Positions 42,887 to 54,450 of a stretch of DNA of 64,000 nt are shown here, in pieces (position 1 is the stretch's first letter; each line of letters starts with the position of its first letter). The notes below the pieces were generated by a model that saw only the letters and a list, made by a program, of their open reading frames with translations, was not told the DNA's origin and searched no databases. Source of the DNA: Cristatella mucedo (lineage: Eukaryota; Bryozoa; Phylactolaemata; Cristatellidae); assembly GCA_009760855.2 (NCBI GenBank), contig WPIO01000103.1:775001-839000 (forward strand). Direction: 5' to 3'. The translations under genes were made by a program, and so were the position numbers.

Positions 42887-43413
42887 GTGATGTATTGGGT
42901 AGAGCCAGAAGATGGTGCTGACTACGTAATTCGTCACCAAAACCAGCTTCACCGGCGAGATTTAATGCCATACGTTGACTGGGTAACTCAGGGAAGGTGT
43001 GAACAGGTCCCGAGAGGAGGAAGAGCTACTACCAGTTATGCAAGCAATGCTAGTGCTAATAATAATGCTTCAGCTGTGGCTGAAGCCGCTGAAACAGTCT
43101 GCCAAGGCCCTTCTGAAGAAGCTGCGAGTACTATGGCCTGTTTTGACCCGCGACTATACCTTGTCATTGCTGATATATTAATGATGTTATTACAGGCCCA
43201 TCGGCAAAGAGCCTGCGAGAACTTTTGGAGGCAGATGCATCGAATGGTGGAGCTGGATTCGTCTCGGATAGCAGTGCCGCCGGCTCTAGCCGAAATGCGC
43301 TGCGTACATCGACCCGTATAAGCCAAGGATTACCTACCTACGGGACTCTGTACCGTGAGACCAGCGCTTTACCGGCCACTGATGGGAAGCGAGGATGCTG
43401 GGTCCGCCTGGTT

Positions 43414-43565
43414 TGTCCAGCCACCGCACTTTTCCGGCCGAGAACAGCGGACGCACTTCCAACAGTTGCTACTGAGCCAGCTTGGTGGCCGTGCGGCCCG
43501 GCTCCGCAATTGTTTAATAAACGGCATCTGCCTGAGCCGTCTTGATCAGTGCACGACTGCCCGCA
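43414..43565 (+). repeat. 3' LTR of gypsy-type element
   Basis: Begins TGTCCAGCCACCGCAC and ends GACTGCCCGCA. It aligns with the 5' LTR along its length but carries many differences, implying an old insertion. Confidence 0.7.
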
Positions 43566-43579
43566 CACCTTTAACAACT

Positions 43580-43855
43580 TTATCACACCTATTTAGGACA
43601 GCATTTAGTGGGTCCCTGTGATTCGTCCTTGATGTGTCTATGCATGCTGACACTGTGCATGCTGCCACTAACCACATTTGCATGCTGACCCTGTGCATGT
43701 CACCCCTAACCATATTATTCATTTCGTTTGTTTTTTCAAGCATGATTTTACTTACCATTCAATTGCATTTCACTTTACAGCAAATGTAAAGCGCCTAGAG
43801 AGAGATTAAGTTCTCTGAGGGCGCTTTATCAAGTGAATTATTATTATTATTATTA
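43580..43855 (+). mobile_element. F1 LINE 3' end with target-site duplication
   Basis: An F1 3' UTR copy beginning TATCACACCTATTTAGGACA and ending GGGCGCTTTATCAAGTGAAT with an ATT tail. The 9-mer TTAACAACT flanks it at 43571-43579 and 43856-43864. Confidence 0.88.
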
Positions 43856-44272
43856 TTAACAACTCTCAATATTAATTTCTGTGGAAAATTGTTGGTCCAC
43901 AAGGGCGGGTTGAAACCACATGTTTTAGCCTGCACTGGCGAAACGTCACGGAGACTTTGCTTTGGAAAGCGGCCTGAGCGTCCCCTGACTTAGCTTGTGA
44001 GTTCACCCCCATGACTGCCAAATGTAGACTTCTTAGATGATGGAGCAAAATGTGCATAAGAGGTCGAATGAGAACTTCTATGCTGGTAACCTCCTGCTTG
44101 CTGACAACTCTGGCACGTTCTTTCCAACTGTCCTGTGATGCTACTTCTTGAAATGCTCGCTCACGCTTTTCCTCCAGTCTATTAGGATCTCAGCCCGCCG
44201 GTCTCTTTTGGACAGTGCACAACAATTTCGTGGCTCTCAAGTACTTCTAGCCTTGCCTGGCAGGAGTCACAC

Positions 44273-44349
44273 GCTGTCTGTCTGTGTAGCAGCACTTGCC
44301 AGCAGTGCAGGCTGCACCGCTGGCAAGTGCTGCTACACAGACAGACAGC
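44273..44349. repeat. near-perfect 77-bp palindrome (hairpin)
   Basis: 44273-44303 and 44319-44349 are exact reverse complements (31 bp each). The 15-base centre adds six more pairs with one mismatch, leaving a one-base loop. Mirrored sequence at about 31530-31595 is a clearly imperfect version. Confidence 0.95.
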
Positions 44350-44386
44350 TCGGTGAGTCCAGCGCTGAGCGCGAGCTGCTTTGAGC

Positions 44387-44448
44387 GTGCTAGCGAGTCA
44401 GAAGGAAGTCACCCCCGGTGCTAGCGAGTCAGAAGGAAGTCACCCCCG
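44387..44448 (+). repeat. 31-bp tandem duplication
   Basis: A 31-bp unit beginning GTGCTAGCGAGTCAGAAGGA occurs twice back to back with no visible difference. Confidence 0.9.
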
Positions 44449-44629
44449 GTGCGTCAGCAATGGAATACAGGCTATTGCTGCGCTTTCATTAAAACGATGT
44501 TGTTGCTAGCGCTGCGTGTAGAAATACTGAGTGCCATGTTTTATCGTCGGCGTAGCTTCAGGTCTTTGCACTTTGTACGTATTGAGGCGCTACCCTAACT
44601 AGTGATTGTTTCGCGGTCATAATAACACC

Positions 44630-44770
44630 CTGGTTTTACTCATGGGTTCAAGTACTCGCTTTCCACTACCGCGTGACTTCGAGGCTTGTGGCATATGTGA
44701 AACGTCTGAATAGAAAATTAACTTTTCTTATGGCGCTATACTGTTGAATTGTGTATCCTAGATAATTAAA
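44630..44770 (+). mobile_element. SINE S2 remnant, right arm
   Basis: CATGGGTTCAAGTACTCGC (B-box-like), GTGAAACGTCTGAATAGAAA and TATGGCGCTATACTGTTGAA match the S2 body and tail. It mirrors 31150-31290. Confidence 0.5.
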
Positions 44771-44902
44771 GCAAGAAAGTTTGTCCTTCTATCACACTTC
44801 TGTCCCGCATGGTGCAGCGTCGTCATCCGGGACTACTACGTGCGGGAGTGACGTGTAATAGACGTGACTCAGCGAAGCCAATCTACATGCAGTGAGCTCT
44901 CG

Positions 44903-45050
44903 TGTATATATATATATATATTTATGTATTTATATATTTATATTTATATATGTACATATGTCTATATATATATATGTCAATATATATATTTATATTTATA
45001 TATAGACATGTGTCTATACACATATATATATATAGACATATATATGTAAA
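44903..45050. repeat. (AT)n tract, right arm
   Basis: TATATA-rich with TTTATATT and GTCTATA interruptions; mirrors 30955-31005 but is longer. The Ile/Tyr-rich frame over it is an artefact. Confidence 0.9.
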
Positions 45051-45756
45051 TATTCACAAAGGGAGAGAAGAATGAGGGTTGTTCGAAATTAAAGATGGCG
45101 CTTTCAAAGTCACTTCTCGTAACAGCTGAGCATTGTCTTACAATCACCTCTAGCTTTTAGGATCATGGACGTCTACTGAATTTTTTCAGCCAGAGACAGA
45201 GCATGGCTAACGAGTTTCACTACGAAAGTGAATTTTAATGACCGTGAGACAAATTGCGGAGGTTTTAATGTACGCGTCAGCTTACGGGAGAGCGGTGAAC
45301 CACGATGAGCGCTCTCCCAGCGTTGTTCGCAGTGTGCATTGATCTTCATTGAAGGTGCTGCATAAAGCGTTCTAAGGCATGTGTGGAGTGTGCGGCGATC
45401 CGTGTGGTGAACCAAAGCCTAATGAATCTGGACCCGATAAAATTTCTTCTGGGAACAATTACTCGGATATCCATACATGGGCTGATTATTACTACCGACG
45501 TTGAGCTCAACGCGACTCACGAGGTAATGAAATTTACCTCGGTCTTAAATTTGAAAAATCCATAAAGTCTATGTGCATAATGCTCAGGAGAGTTTCATAT
45601 AGTGAAACCACGGCCTAAGAGGCTTTCTGTACGCATCTGCTAGATAACAGACGTCATCTCACGCAGCAAAGAGAAAGTGGGAAGCATAGCAGAGTCAGGT
45701 GAGCAGTTGAGGTAGTGAGTAGCATGGAGGTAGCAGCTCAGGACCGCTGCAAAAGA

Positions 45757-46182
45757 TTAGCCATAGTTGGCAGCAGGAGAGTAGTTGTCGTTGCGTAAGA
45801 ATTTTGGAAGCAAGTTCCACAGTCTAGGACCTGCGGAGCTAAAGCTGTCTTCTGTCTGTCGTCTGTCACCAACGGTCTTTAAGCGGAGGAATTGAACAGC
45901 TAATTTGTTATCCATACAGGACCTGAGAGCATGAGGAGGATGAAACTTGTGCAGCAGTTCAGTTGGGTATGGAGGAGCCAAGCCATGGTGGGTCTTGTTG
46001 ATCAGCCTAAAAACTTTGCTCTTTATCCGTTGATCAACCGGCAGCCATCCTCGCTGTTGTAGCAATGGCGACGCGTGGTCAAACCTCTGGGACTTGAAAA
46101 CTAGCTTTGCAGCCATATTCATAGCTAATTGCAGTTGCCTAGTTTTTGCATAGCCCAGCCAAATGGGAACTCCAATAATCAA
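45757..46182 (-). pseudogene. F2 LINE C-terminal region
   Basis: 141 residues with the conserved RGWLPVDQRIKSKVFRL and LKTVGDR segments found in all F2 copies (22.4, 51.8 and 57.8 kb). The C-terminal domain downstream of RT in CR1/L2 LINEs has this pattern. A short duplication (CTGTCTTCTGTCTGTCGTCTGTC) disturbs the end. Confidence 0.75.
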
Positions 46183-46718
46183 GCCGAGGCAGGACTAAGG
46201 AGCTAGTTAAACTTTTTGCAAGCCACTGTGGAAGATAGCTCTTAATCTTAGAGAGGGATTGGACGCTGTGGCTAGCTGTAGAAGCAGTCTTCTTAATGAA
46301 GCTTTAAAAATTGAGGCAGCTGTCGAAAACGACACCAAAATTTCGAGCACGCGGTGACGATAGCAAAAAATCATCCCCTATTAGAAGAGCAAAGCCTTCT
46401 AACCCATCCATACGCTTAGGGTGTCATATAAGCAGCAGTTCTCTTTTATCGTCATTTAGTCTCAAAACATTTTCCGACATCCAGGAGCGCAACGCAGGCA
46501 TTCCTTTTATCAGTTTCTGCAGCAGCGTCCGACGGTTTAAATAAAAAATACAGCTGAGTATCGTCAGCGTAAAAGTGATATCCTATTCCATAGGCCCTAA
46601 TTACATATCCCAGCAGTTGAATATAAATTGAGAACAGCGAGGGACCGAGGACGGACCTTTAAATGACTCCACGGGTGATCCATATGGTGTGCGAGACCTA
46701 ACTTCCACATGACACGTA

Positions 46719-47312
46719 TTAAACCCGATCAGACAAGTACGATTTAAACCATGCCAGTGCCTCGTCTGCCCGATCGATCGCTGTTCCCAATCGTTCAAGT
46801 AGAACACCGTGATCAATGGTGTCAAAGGCAGCTGACAGATCCAGCAGGGCTAGGGCAGTGACATTCCCATCATCGTTGCCACGTAGAATGTCATTGTTAA
46901 CACGGAGGAGAAAAGTTTCAGTGGAGCGCTGTCTCTTGAATCCCAGTTGAAATTTGTCTGAAGATCCATTATTTTCAATATGTGGGACCAGCTGCTTAGC
47001 GGCCATTTCTTCAAGAACCCTTGACAAGAAAAGAAGAAGGGAAACTGGGCAATTGTTTGCAAGGAGTTCTGTATCTAGTCCGGGCTTTTTAAAAATGGGT
47101 CTAACGATTGCCGATTTGAAGGACTTGGGGACGACCCCTTTTTCCGAAAAAGCTTTAAAAATCTCGGTTAAAGCATGGCTAAGTTGGTCTGCCAGTGAAG
47201 ACCACAGAGATGATGGCATAGGGTCTTCAGGAGACGGGCTCTTTTTACTAAGCCTTATTAAGTTAGCCACATCGCATGCAGAAACCTCTGAAAACCTTTT
47301 AAGGAAATTCAA
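46719..47312 (-). pseudogene. F2 LINE reverse transcriptase N-terminal half
   Basis: 197 open residues. SPEDPMPSSL, IVRPIFKKPGLD, NNCPVSLLLFLSRVLEEMAA and the following ALLDLSAAFDTIDHGVLLER (first catalytic Asp) are standard LINE RT motifs. The frame stops before the palm motif. The remaining palm sequence is in other frames to the left (46500-46700). Confidence 0.85.
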
Positions 47313-47502
47313 AAGTTTTCATTCCACACTTGCTTTACTCTGAAGAGGCTTTATGGAGGCATGAACGTGCACAATTTTTAACAGTTATGAAGGCTGAAAA
47401 CCCTTCGGCTGAGCCATTAATATCTGGGGAGTCAGACCTCTCACAGTTGGCCATTAAATTGTTTACTGTCTGATAAACCTGTTTTGGGTCCGACGCAGGA
47501 AT

Positions 47503-47802
47503 TCAGCATTTTTTTAAATTGAAAGGAATCTCCAAGACTCTGTACACGCATGAATGAACGAAAGTGTGCTTTTCAACAGCACTCCTGAGTGTCACGTTCA
47601 CTGCATCGGTGATGGTATCGAGGCTGCCGATCGAGTCTAAATGCAGATCAAGAAGGCCTGCATCCCAAACAGATTTCGAAAATGTGTCCATGTTAATGCT
47701 TTTTATGTAACGTCGCTGGACGTGTTCGAGATTACCCTGTACGTACAAGGGAGCATGAACTGTAAACGAGCTGAACAATGATCCAAGAGGGTCAGCGGGC
47801 AC
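47503..47802 (-). pseudogene. F2 LINE endonuclease-RT linker
   Basis: 99 residues between endonuclease remnants and the RT. VQRRYIKSINMDTFSKSVWD and the following aspartate-rich segment resemble the linker of CR1/L2 ORF2 proteins. Position and strand agree with the rest of F2. Confidence 0.6.
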
Positions 47803-50289
47803 GCCACAAGATCAGTGGAGATGACATCCTTAGTGATCACGAGATCTAGAATATGGCCACCGACGTGGGTGGCATGATTCACATTTTGGACCGAACCAAA
47901 ATTCTCCTGACACTTAAGGAATTATCGGACCTGGCTGTTGACCGGTACGTCAACGTGAATATTGAAGTCTCCAGCAATCAGTAACAAATTGTCACACACA
48001 AATTTTAGCGAGGAACTCCGGAAGCTCCTCTCTAAACAAGTTGAGACAGCCAGAAAGAGGTCGGTATATCACAACAGTGAGAGGCATTGTCTTTGACGAG
48101 GACTTGATTGCAACTGATTCAAAAGGTGGCCCATGCATGCAAAAAACTGCACATCTTATAGCAAACGATTTACGAACAACAATTGCGACCCTGCCACCAA
48201 CCTTGTCAGAACGAATGGACTAATAAAACGAGAACACGGGGCTGGTCTCAGATATACAGCTACTGGAACAACGTGTCATTCAAGTTTCGGTAAGCAGAAA
48301 TGCAACTAGCTTCCCCTGGACCACTTGAACGCGGATAAGTAACCCTTGGGTTTTGCCGAGTGGAAATTTAGTAGGCGGAATTTCAGTGACTGTCCAACAA
48401 CTTCAAAATGCCGATGAAGTGACTTTATTCAAGTCGGCGTGTAGCCGGTCTGGTCGACGCGGGCCCTTCGAATTATTTAACCTTAGTAACGACAGCCGGT
48501 CGACGTTTCACAACATGCTGAAGCACGGCAGGTGAGCTATTACCGAAACGAGTGCTATTCAGCGCTTTAAACTTACGGGTCGTGGGTTAGATACCTGAGC
48601 TGTTGATAGGGCGAACGCTGGATGCAGGGAGGTTCTCATTGACCCGCCTAAGGCCCGCCGGTAGGTATCGACTAATGGCGACATCGCACCTTATGCTAAG
48701 CAGGTCCTATTTTGTGTGGCTCATGCGAGGACAGATCATAAATAGTCACAGCAAAAATAGCCGCTGAATACCCGAAGGTATCACGTAGAAATCAAGTAAA
48801 GGTCCACAGCACGCTAGGAGTCGCCCGAGGCCGCTCTCTAGCGCTAGGAGGAATGGTAAGCACATATTCGCAGTTGCAATCAGCCACACTAAAGCTAGTA
48901 GTTTTAAGAAGTGCCTAAACACATGCATAGATCTATTAACTGTTCTGAAATAAACTGCGTTGCTAGATCCGGTGCACGCTATAAGTCATCTCTTATTTCC
49001 TGGATTCTACGAATTTAAGCTGTGCTAAAATGATGTACCACAGACAGTACCGAAATCATTAAATGTCTATCCAGCAACACTGCTTCAATCGAATACTGCT
49101 AAAGTCACCTGACGGTGAAGCAGATAAGCACTTTTGAATAGCAGTGAAAGCTGTTGAATAAGCCGTGTACTATTTCAGCTAGCAATCCGACAATAGTGAT
49201 TGCCTAATGGTAAAGAATTCCGTATGCATACTCACGGAATTGGGTGGTCGAAAATTTGCATCTCACTCACGTAAAACACGAGTAGTACGTTAGCAAGGAA
49301 GTTCTCGAATTGAACAGCTATAACATAACTAACCTTGCGCATGAGCTCTGGGCATGAAACTCCTACCCACGTTAATCTTTTGATCTCGCATCAGGCGATA
49401 TATTTGCAGAAAGCCCGTTGAGCCTGACTTAATCAGAGTACTTTCACAATACTGTCACTTACACTCTCAAAACATTGTCTAATAGATAGCCATCTGCATG
49501 CTTCTGCCTCTAGGGAGCAAGCTCTTGTGCTGATGATGCTGACGCGAACTTCTAGCCTTCTAGCATTTACCCTTTCTTTTGAACTTCCTGTGCTCACATT
49601 TAGCTTGGACGAGGGCGTCCGAAACATTACGCTGAAGCTACCGGACGACGTGACTAGTTCAGCGTGCGTGCTGCAGTGGGGATGGAAAAGCATTTATGTC
49701 ACGTTTTGTCACTCCAGAGCTCTCGCTGGATGGCAAAACAGCGAAGAGTCTGTCGGTCAGAATGGAGTCTATTTTCATAGTCGTGCCGCTCTCTCCACCC
49801 ACGTCGCCATTCATTTCAGGTAACAGCTGGGGTTGTGACAAGACACGTGATGGATTGGCATTGGAGACCAGGAGGAGTTTTACGCTTGTGCTGACATCAC
49901 TATCGTCCCTCGAGGTGGCCAGAGAGCACCGTTGTCCTTACCTGGACGCTTCCCCGGTCGCTTTCCGACCGCTGCGACCAAGCCTCGTTCCTTAGGGGCT
50001 ACTAGAAACGATTTGACGCTGACTGCTGTTAGCAGCCGGTGCTTTCTTGTCAGCTTTCGCTGAGCTAGCGCTGCCCTCTTTTGAGAAGGCACGTGCTGGC
50101 TGGTGAGCTTTATAATCAGACAGCGCTTCGTCTACTTGCAGCAAAGAGCCAGGATCCGGTCGTCTGACGCCATGCCGAGGACTCGGACCTTAGGACAGCA
50201 GGCACGACGACTTGTGCAATGCAAACTGCGAGCCGTTTTGTTCTCCGTTTTGTTCTCCGTCGCATTGCGAATGCTCTCTCGGCGAGCTC

Positions 50290-51430
50290 AGTGCTTGATG
50301 GCTGCAGCAGTGAGTTCGGGCATCTTCAGCTTACTGACTATGGTGCCGTTGTCATTTTCGCGACCGGGCAGTAGAGCTGGCACAGCCGAACGTCTCGTGT
50401 AAGGCGGGTTTGAGCAAGAGCGGCCCGCGGGCAAGCGGCTGATTTCTTTGCCCAATCGGAGTTTGCACTCCTACTCTCTAGTGGTGTTGGAGTGAACGAA
50501 GCCAAATATCTGCAATCGGCTTTGGGGCAGCTAACGACTAAGGGCTCATTAGAAATTTCTACCAAGAAATATTCTGGCTATTTTTGCATTGCACCAAACA
50601 AGTTTGGTTATAAAGCTTTGGTAATACAATAATTTTCTCCTATTTGAGACATTTCTGACAAAACTGCCCTAGCAGTCATCTAATAGCACCAGCATTGAAC
50701 TAATAGACCAGTTTTATTAGTTAAGCTTTTCATTAGCCCTTGAGGCCACACAATTGACCAAAACTGTCCAGCGAGAATTGTGTGGCCTCCACGTTTGGCT
50801 TGCCTTATATCTCTAGTTCGCATGAACTCTCTGACCCAGGGACTCCTATTTTGAATCCATCTATCTATTTAGAAGGCTTAATTGTACGGCAACCGAAGTT
50901 CAGTACGAGCTGCAGCACTTCCAGTTGTGGAAATTTTCTGTCAATTGCTACAGGTATCTCGGTCGGTGCACCATTACATAAGAGCCAGGGGCATGAAGTA
51001 ATCAGTATGGATGATGCTACCTTCGTTCTACACTCTTATGCCAACCTTCAAAGTTTAGCTTACAGGGCAGCATATTCGTTAGCCTCACCTTGCACGATAA
51101 TTATCTGCTTTTCAGAAGTGAACTAGCTCTACGAACAGCATGGTCGAGATCCAATTTTACGTAATTGCTATACCATCGAGCAATTTTTATTGCACTCCAA
51201 AGGAATTGAGTTTATTTCTAGGCGGTTTACATTCAACGGAAAGGATTCAAAGGAAGCAGCACAAGTGGGCTGAGGAATAGTCACTCGGAATGAGCTAACG
51301 CTAGGAGGAACAGGTTTTTAGCGCCTTCATTGGTGTCTTCAAGCCTGAGTATTTTGTTATACTTGTCGGCAGAGAGCTTGAGCCTTTGGGAGCACACAAA
51401 CTTGTAACACGGTGGCCGAAAGATCTGAGT
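50290..51430. other. 3' flank of copy C
   Basis: Reverse of the gene B 3' flank (27850-29034), containing GAGATTCC-free unique duplicated DNA. Nothing coding is recognised. Confidence 0.5.
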
Positions 51431-51980
51431 TAAACTGAATGTAATGTATCTCCGTCTGGAGCTTCCGAAGTCGAAAAGAATAAGCGGTTGTTACGCAGGT
51501 GGATTTTTTCAATGGCGCTCTTACAGACTAAGCAGCTTTCGGTACGCAGACGGTAACCATCAGACTTCATGTCACGCACATAGAAGAACTTGAGAAACAG
51601 CTGAGGCAGCAGGGCAGTCAAGGAAGCGATTATCACGGAAGTAGCAGCTTAGGACGGCTGGAAAGGATGTGCCATTGTCAGCTGCAGGAAAGTAGATGTC
51701 GCTGCCTAGGAATTGTGGAAGTGAGTTTCACAGTCTATGACCTACAGAGAAAATGCTTTAATGGTAAATGGTCCCTAAGCGTAATGACTGAAAGGCTAAT
51801 TTATTGTCCATAGAGGACCTGAGGACACAAAGGGGCTTTAACTGATGCAGCAGTCCAGCTAGGTATGAAAGAGCCAAGCCACGGCAGGCATTATGGGTCA
51901 TCGTAAGAACGTTAGTCCTGATCTGTAGATCAACCGGGAGCCATCGGATCTCCTTCAACGAAATAGATGCAATGCTGGTC
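51430..51980 (-). mobile_element. F2 LINE C-terminal and 3' fragment, right arm
   Basis: The minus strand begins with F2's 3' tail (TGAATGTAATGTATCTCCGT) and runs into the RWLPVDLQIRTNV and CRGLALSYLAGLLHQLKP coding remnant. Confidence 0.8.
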
Positions 51981-54200
51981 AGGGATGCCTCTAAACGATT
52001 TGATACACAGTGCCGGCAGCGCTATGCCGTGTCGGTCGATTGATTATTTCTGATAGTTCGGGCGAAGCAAGAAAAGAATGGTACCTAAATGCGAGTGACT
52101 GAACCTCGACGTCTCTCTTACACTTTTTGACTTAAGGCTTGTGCTGGTTGGTGAAAAGTAACATGCTATGCGATCACTTGCAGTCTTCAGTGCAGGGAGG
52201 CCTAGCTGCCTACTTTAGCACGAACAGTATCTTATTGAACCAAGACACGAAAGTATGTCTCTTAAGCCTGCATTGATTTTGCATCAGTAGGCTCTTCGAC
52301 TTCTTTGTGCCCAGGTGAACTTGACTTTTGTGTTTTCGCATAATTTGCGTGCTTGCTGGCTTGTGCATGCACGCTGCCACTACTCACATTACCAGTAACC
52401 GAATTATAATGCTTCCTTTGCAGTCTACGTCAAGCGCCTGTAGGTGGAATTTAACCTGTCTGTCTGAATATAATGTCTTGCTTGGGGTTAACTCTTGCTT
52501 ATTTTCTTAAAGCGTGCTACAAAACACCTGGATTGAAATTTGATTCGCTTAGGGCTCTATGCAAAAGACATGGGACTACTCAAAGAAAGGCTATTATTAT
52601 CATGGCAGAATCTATAACTTGCTGTTAGCGGGGCATGCACGATTAGAAGGATGGTTTTAGTAGCGTGTTGCACGCACCATCCGCTCGTGGACTTAATTGG
52701 CGGCCGCATCTCAGTCAAGTTCTGCCCTCATAAAGGATCTTCAACAAATGTATATCTAGTTTTGGTCAGACTACCTTGGTAGTTAGTAGCATATAGTGAA
52801 TCTTTAGTAGTTGGGCTACATAAGTAAAGCTCCCAATCCGTTCGGATTAACTCCAAATAAGCTGCTTTCTTGTTGCAAGAAGTCACAGTTGACGTAGCAT
52901 TGTCTTTCAGGTAAGGCCACCCACAATGTTAGTGGCTATCATCGACGACTGGTCACTTATCAGCCTCGTATCTTGGCTTTCCAGACCTGCGCCCAGTCCA
53001 TGCTAACAGCCAGCTGAGTACTACGCCATCCACCTTATCAATGGCGGCAGACATGGGATTGTTGATTGAGCCCTGGCGATTGGAGGCGTGCGATCCTGGC
53101 GCTGACGTCACTGTCGCTTGCTATGTATGCAAACTCCTGGATAGGACAACAATTACAGCCTAGGCTGGAGGCGTAGATTGGGAAACGGAACACTGATAGC
53201 GAGACATCATTAGATGAGCTCGGTACAGTGTACGTAGCCTAGCTGCAGAGAGAAAGAACTTAAAGAAGTTGTTTCAAAGCAGTGGAGACACTCGTTGCTC
53301 GCCACTAACGCTGATAAGCGCAAGAAAGTACTTCATTTAGAAACACATGAGTGACTGTAATATCGCTAGTTAAGCCCAGTGGCAGTGTAGTGGTTACAGC
53401 TTTCGGTATCCCGATATAACGGGCTTCACGTTTTCGTTTTTCGAGAGAAAAGTGCCACCAGTAGCGAGCAGCCTTAATTGCTCTGCATAGTGCCGTAGCA
53501 ACCGCGGGCAGTCATTGGCGAACTGTGCTGAACTGAGGAAGGATACAGATAACGAGTTGTACACTCACACACCTTCTATCCAGCCTGCATGAAGCACCTG
53601 GAAAGAGCTTCAGTTCTCTAGCGGTGCTGTGTGCACGGTTTATTATTAGTTCACGATTCTACCTTCTTCCGCAAAGGGATTCAGCTCCAAAACGGAAGAA
53701 CTGTCTCGAGGCCTCGCGAGACGTTCCAGTCGGATCAAGATTTTTGAAGGTGCTCTGAACGAGGCAAGGTTGCAAGGGCCTTCTTAGTCAGAGAATTGCT
53801 TGTGTGGCAGGATCACGCATGGCCGACTGCAACCATGCTGGTTCTAGCGTTTGTGTTGAACCGGTCAACGCCACTCGCAAGTAAACCATCGAAACAAAAC
53901 ATTAGCACATTTCGCCAAGTCAACTGTTAGCTCTTCGCATAGTAATGAGTGTTTTTAGAATCAATATAGTAGGTTGTTTTGCTATTCTAATTTCTACCAA
54001 GCCTATTTCAAGATTGGATGAGGATGCTGCATGCAGCGATTATACTGCCGGCGTGTGTTCGCTTTAAGCCCGGAAAATGTGATCGGTTTCATATTGAGCA
54101 GCACCCATCTTCCATCCACTATTTCCACCGATAAAAGACTTGCTTGGAAACACGTCCTGAAAACTTCGGTACGCGCTATTGATCGCTCTAACCAAGAGCC
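51980..54200. other. unannotated duplicated DNA in right arm
   Basis: Mirrors about 25.3-27.5 kb of the left arm. An identical stretch of good length lies at 53150-53330 against 26280-26460. No gene recognised. Confidence 0.5.
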
Positions 54201-54214
54201 GGATAGCAGATGAT

Positions 54215-54450
54215 GCCAACAGAACTCGCTTCACCATTCTTACGCAACGACAACTACTCTTCTGCTGCCGACTATGGCTCATCTTTTTCAGCGGTCCTGA
54301 GCTGCTACTTCCATGCTACTCTCTACCTTAACTGCTCTCCTGACTCTGGTATGCTTCCCACTTTCTCGTTGTTTCGTGAGACAAAGTCTGTTGGCTACCG
54401 AATGCGCTTAGGCTGTGAGTGCGCTATACAAACGGAGATACACTCACTCA
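54215..54450 (+). mobile_element. F2 LINE 3' fragment
   Basis: TTCTTACGCAACGACAACTA, GACAAAGTCTGTTGGCTACC and GTGAGTGCGCTATACAAACG match the F2 3' region and end in GGAGATACACTCACTCA. Confidence 0.8.

Larger units (their letters stand above)
38811..43565 (+). mobile_element. Ty3/gypsy-type LTR retrotransposon, degraded
   Basis: A complete-length but mutated element in the order LTR, gag, protease region, reverse transcriptase, RNase H, integrase, LTR. The RT-RNaseH-integrase order identifies the Ty3/gypsy group. LTRs of about 150-165 bp share GGCCGAGAACAG, GGTGGCCGTGCGGCCCGG and TCTTGATC words. CACC flanks both ends (38807-38810 and 43566-43569), a plausible 4-bp target duplication. Stops and frameshifts occur throughout, and an F1 LINE fragment is nested in RT. 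It lies in intron 1 of LPMO pseudogene C. Confidence 0.85.
45528..48854 (-). mobile_element. F2 LINE (CR1/L2-like), longest copy, inserted at an LPMO splice site
   Basis: A minus-strand insertion of 3327 bp. GGTAA stands on both sides (45523-45527 and 48855-48859), and the flanking copy C exon 3 and intron 3 join cleanly when it is removed. Coding pieces: endonuclease remnants (about 47800-48300), EN-RT linker (47802-47503), RT (47312-46719), palm and thumb remnants, and C-terminal region (46182-45757). It carries stops and frameshifts and is 5'-truncated. Confidence 0.85.
38061..50290 (+). pseudogene. AA15 LPMO copy C, decayed and interrupted
   Basis: Exon remnants in order: 38061-38117 (19-residue signal peptide, intact, GTATGT donor), 45161-45269, 45355-45523, about 49003-49123, 49604 to about 49692, 49820 onward, and 50124 to about 50283. 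Defects seen: a one-base insertion in exon 2 causing stops; TAA-type stop and a net 2-base loss in exon 3; acceptor AG lost, TGC TAA stop and donor GT changed to AT in exon 4; a conserved Cys changed to Ser (DDVTSSACVLQ) and donor lost in exon 5; frameshift after GNSWGCDK in exon 6; a CCGTTTTGTTCT duplication and lost stop in the last exon. The core promoter is missing because the arm begins inside the 5' UTR. Confidence 0.9.

Noticed and set aside
44864-45049. Ile/Tyr-rich frame
   Set aside because: Product of the (AT)n tract.
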